Below, one piece after another: positions 11,745 to 19,288 of a stretch of 24,866 nt of DNA. A model generated the notes under the pieces. The model was given only the letters and a program-made list of their open reading frames with translations. It was not told the origin of the DNA and did no database searches. Where the stretch lies: NCBI GenBank assembly GCA_044508215.1, contig JBIQID010000028.1:1-24866 (forward strand), read 5' to 3'. Origin of the DNA: JAEZFI01 sp044508215. Lineage in GTDB: Bacteria > Actinomycetota > Acidimicrobiia > Acidimicrobiales > Microtrichaceae. Both the position numbers and the translations under genes were made by a program. Position 1 is the stretch's first letter, and every line of letters begins with the position of its first letter.

Positions 11745-12688
11745 GCCAGAGCCGGCCGGGCACGGTCGGGGTCCTGGTGATGGCCTACGGCAGCCCGGCG
11801 TCGCCGGACGACGTCGAGGCCTACTACACCCACATCCGCCGGGGACGGCCGCCGTCGGCCGAGCAGCTCGACGACCTCCGCCGCCGCTACGACGCGATCG
11901 GTGGCACGTCGCCGCTCCGCGAGCGCACCGAGGCGCAGCGCGCTGCGATCGAGGCGCACCTGGACCGCTCTGCGGAAGGGCGCTTCGTGGTGCGGCTGGG
12001 CCAGAAGCACGCGGCGCCCTTCGTGGAGGACGGGGTCGCAGCCCTCGCCGCCGAGGGCGTCTCGGGGATCGTGGGCGTGGTGCTGGCCCCGCACTGGTCA
12101 GCCGCGTCGGTGGGGCAGTACGACGCTCGGGCCGGTGAGGAGGCTGCCCGCCACGGTCTCCCCTACGTCGGGGTCGAGCGATGGGCGGACCTCGAGGCGT
12201 TCGTCACCCACCAGGCGACGTCGCTCCGCCACCTGCTCGGACGCATGCCGGAGCGCACCAAGGTGGTCTTCACCGCCCACTCCCTGCCCGAGCGGGCCCT
12301 CGAGGGCGACCCGTACCCCGACGAGCTGTTCGCGTCCGCTCGCGCCATCGCCACGCACGCCGGGCTGGCGACGTGGGGTGACTGGGGCATCGCCTGGCAG
12401 AGCGCCGGCGCCACCCCCGAGCCGTGGCGCGGCCCCGACCTCCTCACGGTCATCGACGACCTGGCGGAGACGGGCAGGGCGGAAGGGATCGCCGTGGTGC
12501 CCCAGGGGTTCACCTCCGACCACCTCGAGGTGCTGTTCGACCTCGACGTCGAGGCGGCGGGTCGAGCGGCGGGCCACGGGCTCGCGTTCGGGCGCACCGA
12601 GGTGGTGAACGCCGACCCGTCGGTGGTGGCGGCGCTCGCCGACCGGGTCGCCGAGGTGGCGGCCGGCCTCGGCAGAGGAGAGGGATGA
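11741..12688 (+). CDS. cpfC: Coproporphyrin III ferrochelatase
   Basis: A 315-aa enzyme that inserts ferrous iron into the porphyrin ring. In Actinobacteria and Firmicutes the substrate is coproporphyrin III. Catalytic His180 is in FTAHSLPER, and Glu263 is in FTSDHLEVLFDLD. Tyr16 in VMAYGSP corresponds to the Tyr typical of Bacillus-type CpfC. WQSAGATPEPWRGPDL is also conserved. The protein has no Cys at all, so it cannot carry the [2Fe-2S] cluster described for mycobacterial ferrochelatase. The length is like the B. subtilis enzyme. The start overlaps the hemE stop by 4 nt, and the stop overlaps cgoX in the same way. Confidence 0.94.
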   Translation: MSQSRPGTVGVLVMAYGSPASPDDVEAYYTHIRRGRPPSAEQLDDLRRRYDAIGGTSPLRERTEAQRAAIEAHLDRSAEGRFVVRLGQKHAAPFVEDGVAALAAEGVSGIVGVVLAPHWSAASVGQYDARAGEEAARHGLPYVGVERWADLEAFVTHQATSLRHLLGRMPERTKVVFTAHSLPERALEGDPYPDELFASARAIATHAGLATWGDWGIAWQSAGATPEPWRGPDLLTVIDDLAETGRAEGIAVVPQGFTSDHLEVLFDLDVEAAGRAAGHGLAFGRTEVVNADPSVVAALADRVAEVAAGLGRGEG

Positions 12689-14046
12689 GCGAACGCCACC
12701 TGGTGGTGGTGGGCGGCGGGATCTCCGGGCTCGCCGCAGCCTGGGAGGCCACGACGCGCGGCTGGTCGGTGACCGTGGTGGAACCGCGGGACCAACCGGG
12801 CGGGAAGCTGCGGACGTCGGACTTCCTCGGCCGGCAGGTCGACGAGGGCGCCGACGCGTTCCTTCGGCGGGTGCCCGATGCGCTCGCGCTGTGCGAGGAG
12901 GTCGGCGTCGGGGACCTGCGCTCTCCCGCCGCCACCCGTGCGATGGTGTGGTGGAAGGGCGCCCTGCACCGGTTCCCGGAGCAGTCGGTGATGGGCGTCC
13001 CGCTCGATCCTGACGCCCCCGACACGGCCGACCTCCTGTCGGCGGAGGGTCGTGCGCGACTCGCCGCGGAACGACAGCTCGGCGGGCTGCCCACCGCCGG
13101 CGACGTCCCGGTGGGCGAGTTCCTCCGGTCGCGCCTCGGGCCGGAGGTCGCCGACGGGCTGGTGGGCGCCCTCCTGGGCGGGATCGCGGCAGGCGACCCC
13201 GAACGCATGAGCCTCGACAGCGCCGCACCGCAGCTGGCTGCCGCCGCACGTCGCGGTCCGTCGCTCCTCGAGGCGCTGGCCGCAGCGCCACGCTCCGACG
13301 GCCCTGTCTTCGCCGCTCCGGTCGGCGGCATGGCCGAACTGCCCCGGGCGGTCACCCGGGCGCTCCGGGACCGGGGCGCGGTCGTGCGCACGGGCGAGGC
13401 GGTCGAGGCGATCGAGCCCTCGTGGCGCGTCCACCTCGCAGACGGGTCGACCCTCTCAGCGGACGCCGTCGTGGTCGCGACGCCCGCCCCACGGGCCGCC
13501 GACATCGTCTCGGCCGCAGGGCCGCGCACTGCGGGGGCACTCCGCTCGTTCGACCACGCCTCGGCGGTGCTGGTGACCTTGGGGTACCACCGCGGCGATC
13601 TCGACCTGGACCCTGCGCTCAGCGGGTTCGTGGTGCCCCGTGGCACCGGCCTGCGGATCACCGCAGCGTCATGGGGGTCCAGCAAGTGGCCGCACTGGGC
13701 GGACGAGGGCCACCACGTGCTCAGGGTCTCGCTGGGCCACCGCGGCGATCCGGGCGCCGTCGACCTCGACGACGATGCCGTGCTCGAGGCGATCGGCCGG
13801 GACCTGGCCGCGACCATGGGGCTCGCTGCCGCCCCCGTCGCCGTGCGCATCAACCGCTGGCGCGACGGGTTCCTGCAGCACGACGTGGGCCACGCTCAGC
13901 GCGTCCTGGAGCTGGAGCGCGTGGCCGCCGAGGAGCTGCCCGGAGCGGTCCTCTGCGGTGCGGGGCTCCACGGGGTCGGCATCCCTGCGTCGATCGGGAG
14001 CGGGCGCAGCGCCGCCCGCCGTGCCTGCGGGCCGGAGCAGCAGTGA
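12685..14046 (+). CDS. cgoX: Coproporphyrinogen III oxidase, FAD-dependent (HemY family)
   Basis: A 453-aa flavoprotein that oxidises coproporphyrinogen III to coproporphyrin III by removing six electrons with oxygen. The N-terminal FAD fold is VVVGGGISGLAAAWEATTRGWSVTVVE, followed by QPGGKLRT. GGMAELPRAV lies mid-protein, and the C-terminal FAD contact GAGLHGVGIPASIGSGRSAA is present. ATG 12685 follows a clear Shine-Dalgarno (AGGAGAGGG) and makes an ATGA overlap with cpfC. The neighbours hemE and cpfC make the coproporphyrin-dependent route more likely than the protoporphyrin route. Coproheme decarboxylase, the last step, is not in the window. The stop is shared with the lnt start (GTGA). 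Confidence 0.93.
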   Translation: MSERHLVVVGGGISGLAAAWEATTRGWSVTVVEPRDQPGGKLRTSDFLGRQVDEGADAFLRRVPDALALCEEVGVGDLRSPAATRAMVWWKGALHRFPEQSVMGVPLDPDAPDTADLLSAEGRARLAAERQLGGLPTAGDVPVGEFLRSRLGPEVADGLVGALLGGIAAGDPERMSLDSAAPQLAAAARRGPSLLEALAAAPRSDGPVFAAPVGGMAELPRAVTRALRDRGAVVRTGEAVEAIEPSWRVHLADGSTLSADAVVVATPAPRAADIVSAAGPRTAGALRSFDHASAVLVTLGYHRGDLDLDPALSGFVVPRGTGLRITAASWGSSKWPHWADEGHHVLRVSLGHRGDPGAVDLDDDAVLEAIGRDLAATMGLAAAPVAVRINRWRDGFLQHDVGHAQRVLELERVAAEELPGAVLCGAGLHGVGIPASIGSGRSAARRACGPEQQ

Positions 14047-15590
14047 TCCCCCTCCCCCGCAACCGGTGGGCGCGGCGCGGCCTCGCGCTCGGGGCCGGAT
14101 GCGCCATCTCGTTCTCGATGCCCCCGTGGGGATGGTGGCCGCTCGCGTTCGTCGGGCTGGCGCTCTGGGCGCTGCTGCTCGACGACCCGAAGGCCTCCAC
14201 GCGGGCGTGGACGAGCGTGTTGGTGGCGTGGGGGTGGTTCCTCCCCGCCAACCTCTGGATGGTGCGGTTCACCCCCGTCGGGTGGCCGGTGGGGATCATG
14301 GTCTGGTTCGGCGCCCTCGCAGCGGTGATCGGTGGCCTGGTCCGGCCGGAGGCCAGCCGGTTCCTCGCGCTCCCCGGCATGCTGGTCCTCTGGGAGTGGG
14401 TCCGCTGGCACGCACCGTTCGGCGGGGTGCCCCTCTCGATGCTCGCCTACAGCCAGGGCCGAGGTCCGCTGCTGCCGGTCGCCCGCGTGGCGGGCTCGCT
14501 CGGGGTGTCGGCAGCGGTCGCGTTCGCGGGCGTCGGGCTGGGGGCGCTGCTCGCACGACGTTGGCGGCTGGGCGGCATCACCGTCGGGGTGGTCGCCGCC
14601 GTGGCGCTGGCCAGCGTGTGGGCGCCCGCGGGTCGTCCGGTCGGCACCATCGAGGTGGCGGCCGTGCAGGGCGGCGGGCCGCAGGAGACCCGCTCGACCG
14701 GCACGGACTTCCGCGAGGTCTTCCTCCGCCACTACGAGGCCACCGGGCTGATCGAGGGCGACGTGGACCTCGTCGTGTGGCCCGAGAACGTGGTGAGCGT
14801 CTCCGACTTCCGCCACTCCCTCGAGTACACCGAGATCCGCCAGATGGCGCTGGAGCACGAGGCGACCGTGGTGGTGGGGGTGGTCGAGGACGTTCGGGGC
14901 GATCCCCGGGCCTTCTACAACACCGCGGTCGTGTTCGATCCCGACGGCGAGGAGCTCGACCGCTACGACAAGGTGCGGCGGGTGCCGTTCGGGGAGTACG
15001 TCCCGCTGCGCAACCTCCTGGACCCGATCGTGCGCTCCCAGCTGCCGCCGAAGGACGCCGTCGTGGGCACGGAGCCGAACGTGGCCACCACGCCCGCGGG
15101 GCGCCTCGGCACGGTCATCAGCTGGGAGGTGTTCTTCCCCCGCCGCGTCCGCTCTGCGATCCACGACGACGCCCAGATCATCCTGAACCCGACGAACGGC
15201 AGCTCGTACTGGCTCACCCAGGTGCAGACCCAGCAGATCGCGTCGTCGGCCCTCCGGGCGGTCGAGTCGGGCCGCTGGGTCGTGCAGGCTGCGCCCACGG
15301 GCTTCAGCGCCGTGGTCGACCCGGCCGGCGGCGTCCACGACCGGACCGGCGTGGGTGAGCAGGAGGTGGTGCAGGGTCGCGTCGAGCTGCGCGACGGCAT
15401 GACCATCGCGATGGTCGTGGGCGACGGCCTGGCGCTCGCAGCCGCCGCAGCAGCGGTGCTCGCCGCCGCGTGGTGGGCACGCCGTCCCCGAGCGCTGGAC
15501 GCGACCGACGGTGGGGGTCCCCCCGTCACGGGTCCCCCCGGCGAGGGAGCCGACGGCGAGGGATCCACCGAGGCGGTGCCGGAAGGCTGA
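14043..15590 (+). CDS. lnt: Apolipoprotein N-acyltransferase homologue with Ser at the catalytic Cys position
   Basis: A 515-aa membrane protein. Lnt enzymes N-acylate the terminal Cys of lipoproteins at the outer face of the cytoplasmic membrane. The first ~210 residues are hydrophobic with several membrane segments, then comes a nitrilase-like (CN-hydrolase) domain, then one final membrane segment (MTIAMVVGDGLALAAAAAAVLAAAWWA). The catalytic Glu is at 248 (WPEN) and Lys at 310 (YDKVRRVPFGEYVP). The position of the acyl-carrying Cys (ICYE in the classic enzyme) is Ser360 in VISWEVFFP, codon AGC. The protein may be a serine variant or act differently. GTG 14043 overlaps the cgoX stop by 4 nt. 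The Gly/Pro/Glu-rich tail ends just before the N gap; the same stop is present in the duplicated sequence beyond it, so the end is probably correct. Confidence 0.85.
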   Translation: MIPLPRNRWARRGLALGAGCAISFSMPPWGWWPLAFVGLALWALLLDDPKASTRAWTSVLVAWGWFLPANLWMVRFTPVGWPVGIMVWFGALAAVIGGLVRPEASRFLALPGMLVLWEWVRWHAPFGGVPLSMLAYSQGRGPLLPVARVAGSLGVSAAVAFAGVGLGALLARRWRLGGITVGVVAAVALASVWAPAGRPVGTIEVAAVQGGGPQETRSTGTDFREVFLRHYEATGLIEGDVDLVVWPENVVSVSDFRHSLEYTEIRQMALEHEATVVVGVVEDVRGDPRAFYNTAVVFDPDGEELDRYDKVRRVPFGEYVPLRNLLDPIVRSQLPPKDAVVGTEPNVATTPAGRLGTVISWEVFFPRRVRSAIHDDAQIILNPTNGSSYWLTQVQTQQIASSALRAVESGRWVVQAAPTGFSAVVDPAGGVHDRTGVGEQEVVQGRVELRDGMTIAMVVGDGLALAAAAAAVLAAAWWARRPRALDATDGGGPPVTGPPGEGADGEGSTEAVPEG

Positions 15591-15593
15591 CCC
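15539..15593 (+). repeat. 55-bp sequence repeated identically across the N gap (left copy)
   Basis: This stretch, the last 52 bp of lnt plus CCC, is identical to 15694-15748 on the other side of the 100-N run. It is most simply explained as one sequence present at the ends of two contigs that were joined without merging. Confidence 0.85.
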
Positions 15594-15693
15594 NNNNNNN
15601 NNNNNNNNNNNNNNNNNNNNNNNNNNNNNNNNNNNNNNNNNNNNNNNNNNNNNNNNNNNNNNNNNNNNNNNNNNNNNNNNNNNNNNNNNNNNN
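15594..15693. other. Scaffold gap of exactly 100 N
   Basis: The round length of 100 suggests a placeholder of unknown true size. Because the flanks overlap exactly by 55 bp, the true gap is probably absent and the window about 155 bp too long here. Confidence 0.95.
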
Positions 15694-15748
15694 CGGCGAG
15701 GGAGCCGACGGCGAGGGATCCACCGAGGCGGTGCCGGAAGGCTGACCC
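15694..15748 (+). repeat. 55-bp sequence repeated identically across the N gap (right copy)
   Basis: This is an exact copy of 15539-15593, including the lnt stop codon TGA. It continues into the unique palindrome that follows. Confidence 0.85.
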
Positions 15749-15758
15749 CCGGGGGTCA
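15743..15758. terminator. GC palindrome after lnt, possible terminator stem
   Basis: TGACCCCCGGGGGTCA is a perfect 16-bp palindrome that begins with the lnt stop codon itself. There is no U tract and no loop sequence, so an intrinsic terminator is only possible, not shown. Strong folding here may also explain why the assembly broke at this point. The rest of the spacer to 15899 shows no gene and no convincing -10/-35 pair. Confidence 0.35.
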
Positions 15759-15899
15759 CCGACGGACGCGGCCCGGAGGCGCCCCACACCGCATCTCAAC
15801 ACCTCTCGACGCAGGGCGGCAGCGTGTGCGATGCTGTCCGACGCTGTGATCTTCGTCTCGGGCCGTGGCGGGCCGGGGGCGTGCTCGGAGGGAGCCCAG

Positions 15900-17402
15900 A
15901 TGAAGTCGTTTCGGACCCGTGTGCTCGCTGGTGCACTGGCACTGGCCACCGGCGTGGTGGGCCTCGTTGCCACCCAGGGATCGTCCGCCGCTGCGCCGAC
16001 CCCGGTGATCTACACCTGCCGTGGCGTCAACAACGACGTGGCAGCCCGCAAGCAGACCGGCACGCAGCTGGTGTGGAACGGCTCGGCCTTCGTGTGGGTG
16101 CCGGTCTACACGAACTACAGCTCGGCCTCCCTGCTCTCCAACCTCTCCGGCACGTTCAACCAGATCGGCGTGCCCTTCACGATGTACCCGGCGGTGCAGG
16201 CGACCTTCGATCCGACGATGCCCACCACCGTCACCGTCGGCACGCCGTTCTCCACCACCGTCGACGTCGAGGTGGCGCTTCCCTCCGACCTGGTCACCGC
16301 GGCCTCCCAGTACCTGGGCATCACCAGCGTCCAGGTGAGGAACACCCGGGTCGGCCTCGCCGCCTCCAACGTGACGCCCGCGAGCTTCGACGCCACCCTC
16401 CCCGACCAGGTGATCCAGCTGGTGCCCGGCAGCTCCGTGCAGACCAGCGGCACCGCCTCGCTCACGGCGCAGGCCACCGGTGGCGTCACGCTGACGCCCG
16501 GTGGCACCCAGTGGGACCCGGCCAACCCGGCGGCGGGCAACGGCGCCCACGTCGAGCTGAAGTTCGGCAACCCGGCCAACAACAACGGGATCTACATCGG
16601 CACCGTGATGGTCTCGGGCATCGGGGTGCCGGTCGACATGACCCTGTACCAGGTCAGCTTCGACTGCGGTCCCAACTTCAAGCCGGCGCTGGCCTCCGCG
16701 CTCGCCACGGGTGGTGGCGGCAGCAGCACGACCACGTCGACCACGACCACGTCGACCTCGACGACCACCACCACCGAGGCGCCGACGACGACCACGAGCA
16801 CGTCGACGACGACCACGACCGAGGCGCCCACGACCACCACGTCGACCTCGACGACCACCACGACCGAGGCACCCACGACCACCACGTCGACTTCGACGAC
16901 CACCACCACCGAGGCACCGACCACCACCACGTCGACCACGACCACCGAGGCGCCCACCAGCACGACCGAGGCACCGACGACCACGACCACCACGACGGCG
17001 CCGACCACGACCACCACGGTCCCTGACGGCACCGACGCGGTGAGCGTCTCGGTCTCGGGCTTCGGCTACACCAACTCCGGCGGTGTCTCCGGGCCGGGCT
17101 TCACCATCTCCACCGACGCCTACGGGGTCACGGCGGTGCGCGGCACGGGCACGATGCCCGGCAAGAACGGCGGCGACGCCACCGTGTCGGTGAACATCAC
17201 CCGGAACCTGTACTGGGCCTTCGGTGAGGTCCGGGTCTCCGACCCGTCGGCCGGCATCAACCTCACCGGGTACGCGTTCTTCTCCCCGGTGCCCTACAAG
17301 TTCGGCAACAGCTCGACGGTCTCCGGATCCTGGCTGCTGTGGGTGCCGAACCGTGGCTTCGTGCCCTACACGATCACGGCCACCGTCACCGACAACGGGT
17401 AG
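15900..17402 (+). CDS. Secreted protein with two globular regions and a Thr-rich repeat linker
   Basis: A 500-aa protein of unknown function. The start ATG 15900 is set by a strong Shine-Dalgarno (GGAGGGAG, 15887-15894) 5 nt upstream; an in-frame ATG at 15831 is not supported. A signal peptide (MKSFRTRVLAGALALATGVVGLVA) probably ends near SSAAA, about residue 35. Residues ~36-270 are beta-prone with a Cys near each end (IYTCRG and FDCGPNF), which could form a disulfide. Residues ~277-374 are almost only Thr, Ser and the recurring motif EAP. The last ~125 residues are Gly, Ser and aromatic rich (GFGYTNSGG, NLYWAFGEVRV, YAFFSPVPYKFG, GSWLLWVPNRGF) and end without a sortase motif or membrane anchor. 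The linker would suit O-glycosylation or a spacer through the cell wall. The protein ends 5 bp before dtd, which faces it. Confidence 0.85.
   Translation: MKSFRTRVLAGALALATGVVGLVATQGSSAAAPTPVIYTCRGVNNDVAARKQTGTQLVWNGSAFVWVPVYTNYSSASLLSNLSGTFNQIGVPFTMYPAVQATFDPTMPTTVTVGTPFSTTVDVEVALPSDLVTAASQYLGITSVQVRNTRVGLAASNVTPASFDATLPDQVIQLVPGSSVQTSGTASLTAQATGGVTLTPGGTQWDPANPAAGNGAHVELKFGNPANNNGIYIGTVMVSGIGVPVDMTLYQVSFDCGPNFKPALASALATGGGGSSTTTSTTTTSTSTTTTTEAPTTTTSTSTTTTTEAPTTTTSTSTTTTTEAPTTTTSTSTTTTTEAPTTTTSTTTTEAPTSTTEAPTTTTTTTAPTTTTTVPDGTDAVSVSVSGFGYTNSGGVSGPGFTISTDAYGVTAVRGTGTMPGKNGGDATVSVNITRNLYWAFGEVRVSDPSAGINLTGYAFFSPVPYKFGNSSTVSGSWLLWVPNRGFVPYTITATVTDNG
16776..16967 (+). repeat. In-frame minisatellite coding the Thr-rich linker
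   Basis: Three 45-bp units (starting at 16776, 16821 and 16866) each encode EAP plus twelve Thr/Ser residues. They are followed by shortened units of 36 bp (16911) and 21 bp (16947), and a further degenerate Thr run to about 17022. All unit lengths are multiples of three, so gain or loss of units keeps the frame. The copies differ by synonymous changes, so they are not freshly duplicated. Confidence 0.85.
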
Positions 17403-17407
17403 GCCTA

Positions 17408-17848
17408 TCAGGGGAGGTCGAGCACGAGCGTGACGGGGCCGTCGTTCGTGAGCTCCACGTCCATGTACGCCCCGAAGCGGCCGGTCTCCGTCGGCACGCC
17501 CAGCGCTCGGAGCTCGTCGACGACCGCGTCGACGAGCGGTTCGGCGACCTCGCCGGGGGCGGCGGCGACGAACGACGGGCGACGACCCTTCCGGGCGTCC
17601 CCGTAGAGGGTGAACTGGCTGACGACGAGCGCCGCCCCGCCGGTGTCGAGGAGGGACCGGTCCATCCGACCCTCGTCGTCGGCGAAGATCCGCAGGCTCG
17701 CCAGCTTCGCAGCGAGCGTCGACGCGATCTCCGCCGTGTCGTCGTGGGTGACCCCGACGAGCACGCACAAGCCGTGGCCGATGCTGCCGACGACCTCGCC
17801 GTCGACGGTCACCGTCGCGCTCGTCACCCGCTGGACCACCGCTCGCAC
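17408..17848 (-). CDS. dtd: D-aminoacyl-tRNA deacylase
   Basis: A 146-aa cytoplasmic enzyme that hydrolyses D-amino acids from mischarged tRNA and so protects translation. The two family signatures are present: SQFT (77-80, in LVVSQFTLYGDARKGRRPSF) and the cross-subunit Gly-Pro motif NDGPVT (135-140). The length is the family norm of about 145. The start is GTG 17848, giving MRAVVQRV, with GGAGG about 5 nt upstream. The frame stays open far upstream without homology, and that extension is rejected. It is divergent from the GT4 gene and convergent with the secreted-protein gene, with a 5-bp spacer between the two stops. Confidence 0.95.
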   Translation of the reverse strand: MRAVVQRVTSATVTVDGEVVGSIGHGLCVLVGVTHDDTAEIASTLAAKLASLRIFADDEGRMDRSLLDTGGAALVVSQFTLYGDARKGRRPSFVAAAPGEVAEPLVDAVVDELRALGVPTETGRFGAYMDVELTNDGPVTLVLDLP

Positions 17849-17906
17849 CGCGCCTCCGATCGTCGCGTCGGACCACCCCCGCAGCCGGAGCCCCCGCTGT
17901 GAGGGG

Positions 17907-17948
17907 TTGACTGCTGAGTTGACCATGAGGGGTCCGGGACGTGAAGCT
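17907..17948 (+). promoter_or_regulatory. Possible promoter of the GT4 gene cluster
   Basis: Two -35-like sequences, TTGACT (17907-17912) and TTGACC (17919-17924), are repeated 12 bp apart. GAAGCT (17943-17948) lies 18 bp after the second one and ends 8 nt before ATG 17957. The -10 is a weak match, so this is tentative. The repeated TTGAC could instead be a regulator site shared with divergent dtd. Confidence 0.3.
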
Positions 17949-17956
17949 AGGCGGCT

Positions 17957-19288
17957 ATGCGGCCTGTGAGCGACGTCGGACGGACTCGCGGGCCCCGTCG
18001 ACCGCCGGGACCGGACGATCCGCTGCGGATCGCCTACCTCACCTACCGGGGGAAGCCGCACGTGGGCGGCCAGGGCGTGTACACCCGCCACCTGTCGAAG
18101 GCCCTCGTGGACCTGGGCCACACGGTGGAGGTGCTCTCGGGTCAGCCCTACCCGATCGTCGACGAGCGCGTGCCGCTCGTCGAGCTGCCCAGCCTCGACA
18201 TCTACAACGACCACTTCCCGATGCGGATGCCGGGGATCTGGGAGCTGAAGACCTGGATGGACTACGCCGAGGTGACGGCCTTCTCCTTCGGCACGTTCCC
18301 CGAGCCGCTGGCCTTCTCGCTGCGGGCCTGGGACCACCTGCGTCGCCGCGTCGACGACTTCGACCTGGTCCACGACAACCAGTGCCTCGGCTACGGCCTG
18401 CTGGCGATCGAGCGCTCGGGCCTCCCGGTGCTCGGCACGATCCACCATCCGATCACGATCGACCGCCGCATCGAGATGGAGCACGCCGAGACGACGTGGC
18501 AGCGGATCTCGAAGGCCCGTTGGTACGCCTTCACGAAGATGCAGTCGCGGGTCGCCCAGCGCCTCAGCCGCATCATCACCGTGTCGCAGAACTCCTACGC
18601 CGACATCTGCCGCACCCACGGTGTGTCGCCCGAGCGGCTGTTCGTGGTACCCGTCGGGGTCGACCCCGAGCTGTTCGCTCCCATGCCCGAGGTGCAGCGC
18701 CGGAGCGACCAGATCATCTCCACCGCCTCTGCGGACGTGGCGATGAAGGGTCAGCGCTACCTCCTCGAGGCCCTCGCCAAGCTGCGCACCGAGTACCCGA
18801 ACCTGCGGCTCGTGCTCATCGGCCGGCTCAAGGAGGGCTCGGCGGCGCAGCGCACCATCGAGCAGCTCGACCTCGGCGACGCGGTCGAGTTCGTCTCCGG
18901 GGTGACCGACGAGCGGATCGTCGAGCTCTACAACGAGTCGGCATGCGCCGTCGTCCCGTCGCTCTACGAGGGGTTCAGCCTCCCGGCGATCGAGGCCATG
19001 GCGACCGGCTGCCCGCTCGTCGCGACCACCGGCGGGGCCATCCCCGAGGTGACCGGCAAGGACGGGGAGACATGCTTCGCCGTGGAGCCGGGCGACAGCG
19101 ACGCGCTGGCCGCCGGCATCCGGCGTGCGCTCGAGGAGCGTGACCTCGCCGAGCGGGTCGGCCAGGCCGGCCGCGACCGGGTGATCAGCCGTTGGAGCTG
19201 GCGCCACACCGCCGAGCGGACGGTCGAGCACTACCGGGCGCTCCTCGCCGAGCGCCACGACCCGGAGGGGACGGCAGCGAAGTGTTGA
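17957..19288 (+). CDS. GT4-family glycosyltransferase (GT-B fold)
   Basis: A 443-aa enzyme predicted to transfer a sugar from a nucleotide-sugar donor to an unknown acceptor on the cytoplasmic side of the membrane. The N-terminal domain has RIAYLTYRGKPHVGGQGVYTRHLSKAL (24-50), the acceptor-side Gly-Gly loop of GT4 enzymes. The C-terminal donor domain has LVLIGRLKEGS and the E-x7-E motif EGFSLPAIE (Glu338 and Glu346). No membrane segment is seen. The start is ATG 17957. It overlaps the next gene by 7 nt and opens a chain with a methyltransferase, a toroid protein and a membrane protein, so it probably acts on the same product as they do. Donor and linkage cannot be read from the sequence. Confidence 0.9.
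   Translation: MRPVSDVGRTRGPRRPPGPDDPLRIAYLTYRGKPHVGGQGVYTRHLSKALVDLGHTVEVLSGQPYPIVDERVPLVELPSLDIYNDHFPMRMPGIWELKTWMDYAEVTAFSFGTFPEPLAFSLRAWDHLRRRVDDFDLVHDNQCLGYGLLAIERSGLPVLGTIHHPITIDRRIEMEHAETTWQRISKARWYAFTKMQSRVAQRLSRIITVSQNSYADICRTHGVSPERLFVVPVGVDPELFAPMPEVQRRSDQIISTASADVAMKGQRYLLEALAKLRTEYPNLRLVLIGRLKEGSAAQRTIEQLDLGDAVEFVSGVTDERIVELYNESACAVVPSLYEGFSLPAIEAMATGCPLVATTGGAIPEVTGKDGETCFAVEPGDSDALAAGIRRALEERDLAERVGQAGRDRVISRWSWRHTAERTVEHYRALLAERHDPEGTAAKC

Noticed and set aside
15831..15899. Upstream ATG for the secreted protein
   Set aside because: It would put 23 non-hydrophobic residues before a normal signal peptide, and it lacks the strong Shine-Dalgarno that precedes ATG 15900.
16728..17022. 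The repeated sequence as a CRISPR array
   Set aside because: The repeats are contiguous, in frame and code for Thr/Ser/EAP, with no unique spacers between them.
16592..17032. A Val-rich minus-strand frame over the Thr linker
   Set aside because: It is the mirror of the ACC/ACG repeat (GGT/CGT read as Val and others) and has no start context or family match.
17408..19258. A 616-codon minus-strand frame extending dtd upstream
   Set aside because: It runs antisense through the GT4 gene. Dtd has a fixed length near 145 residues, and GTG 17848 has a good ribosome-binding site.
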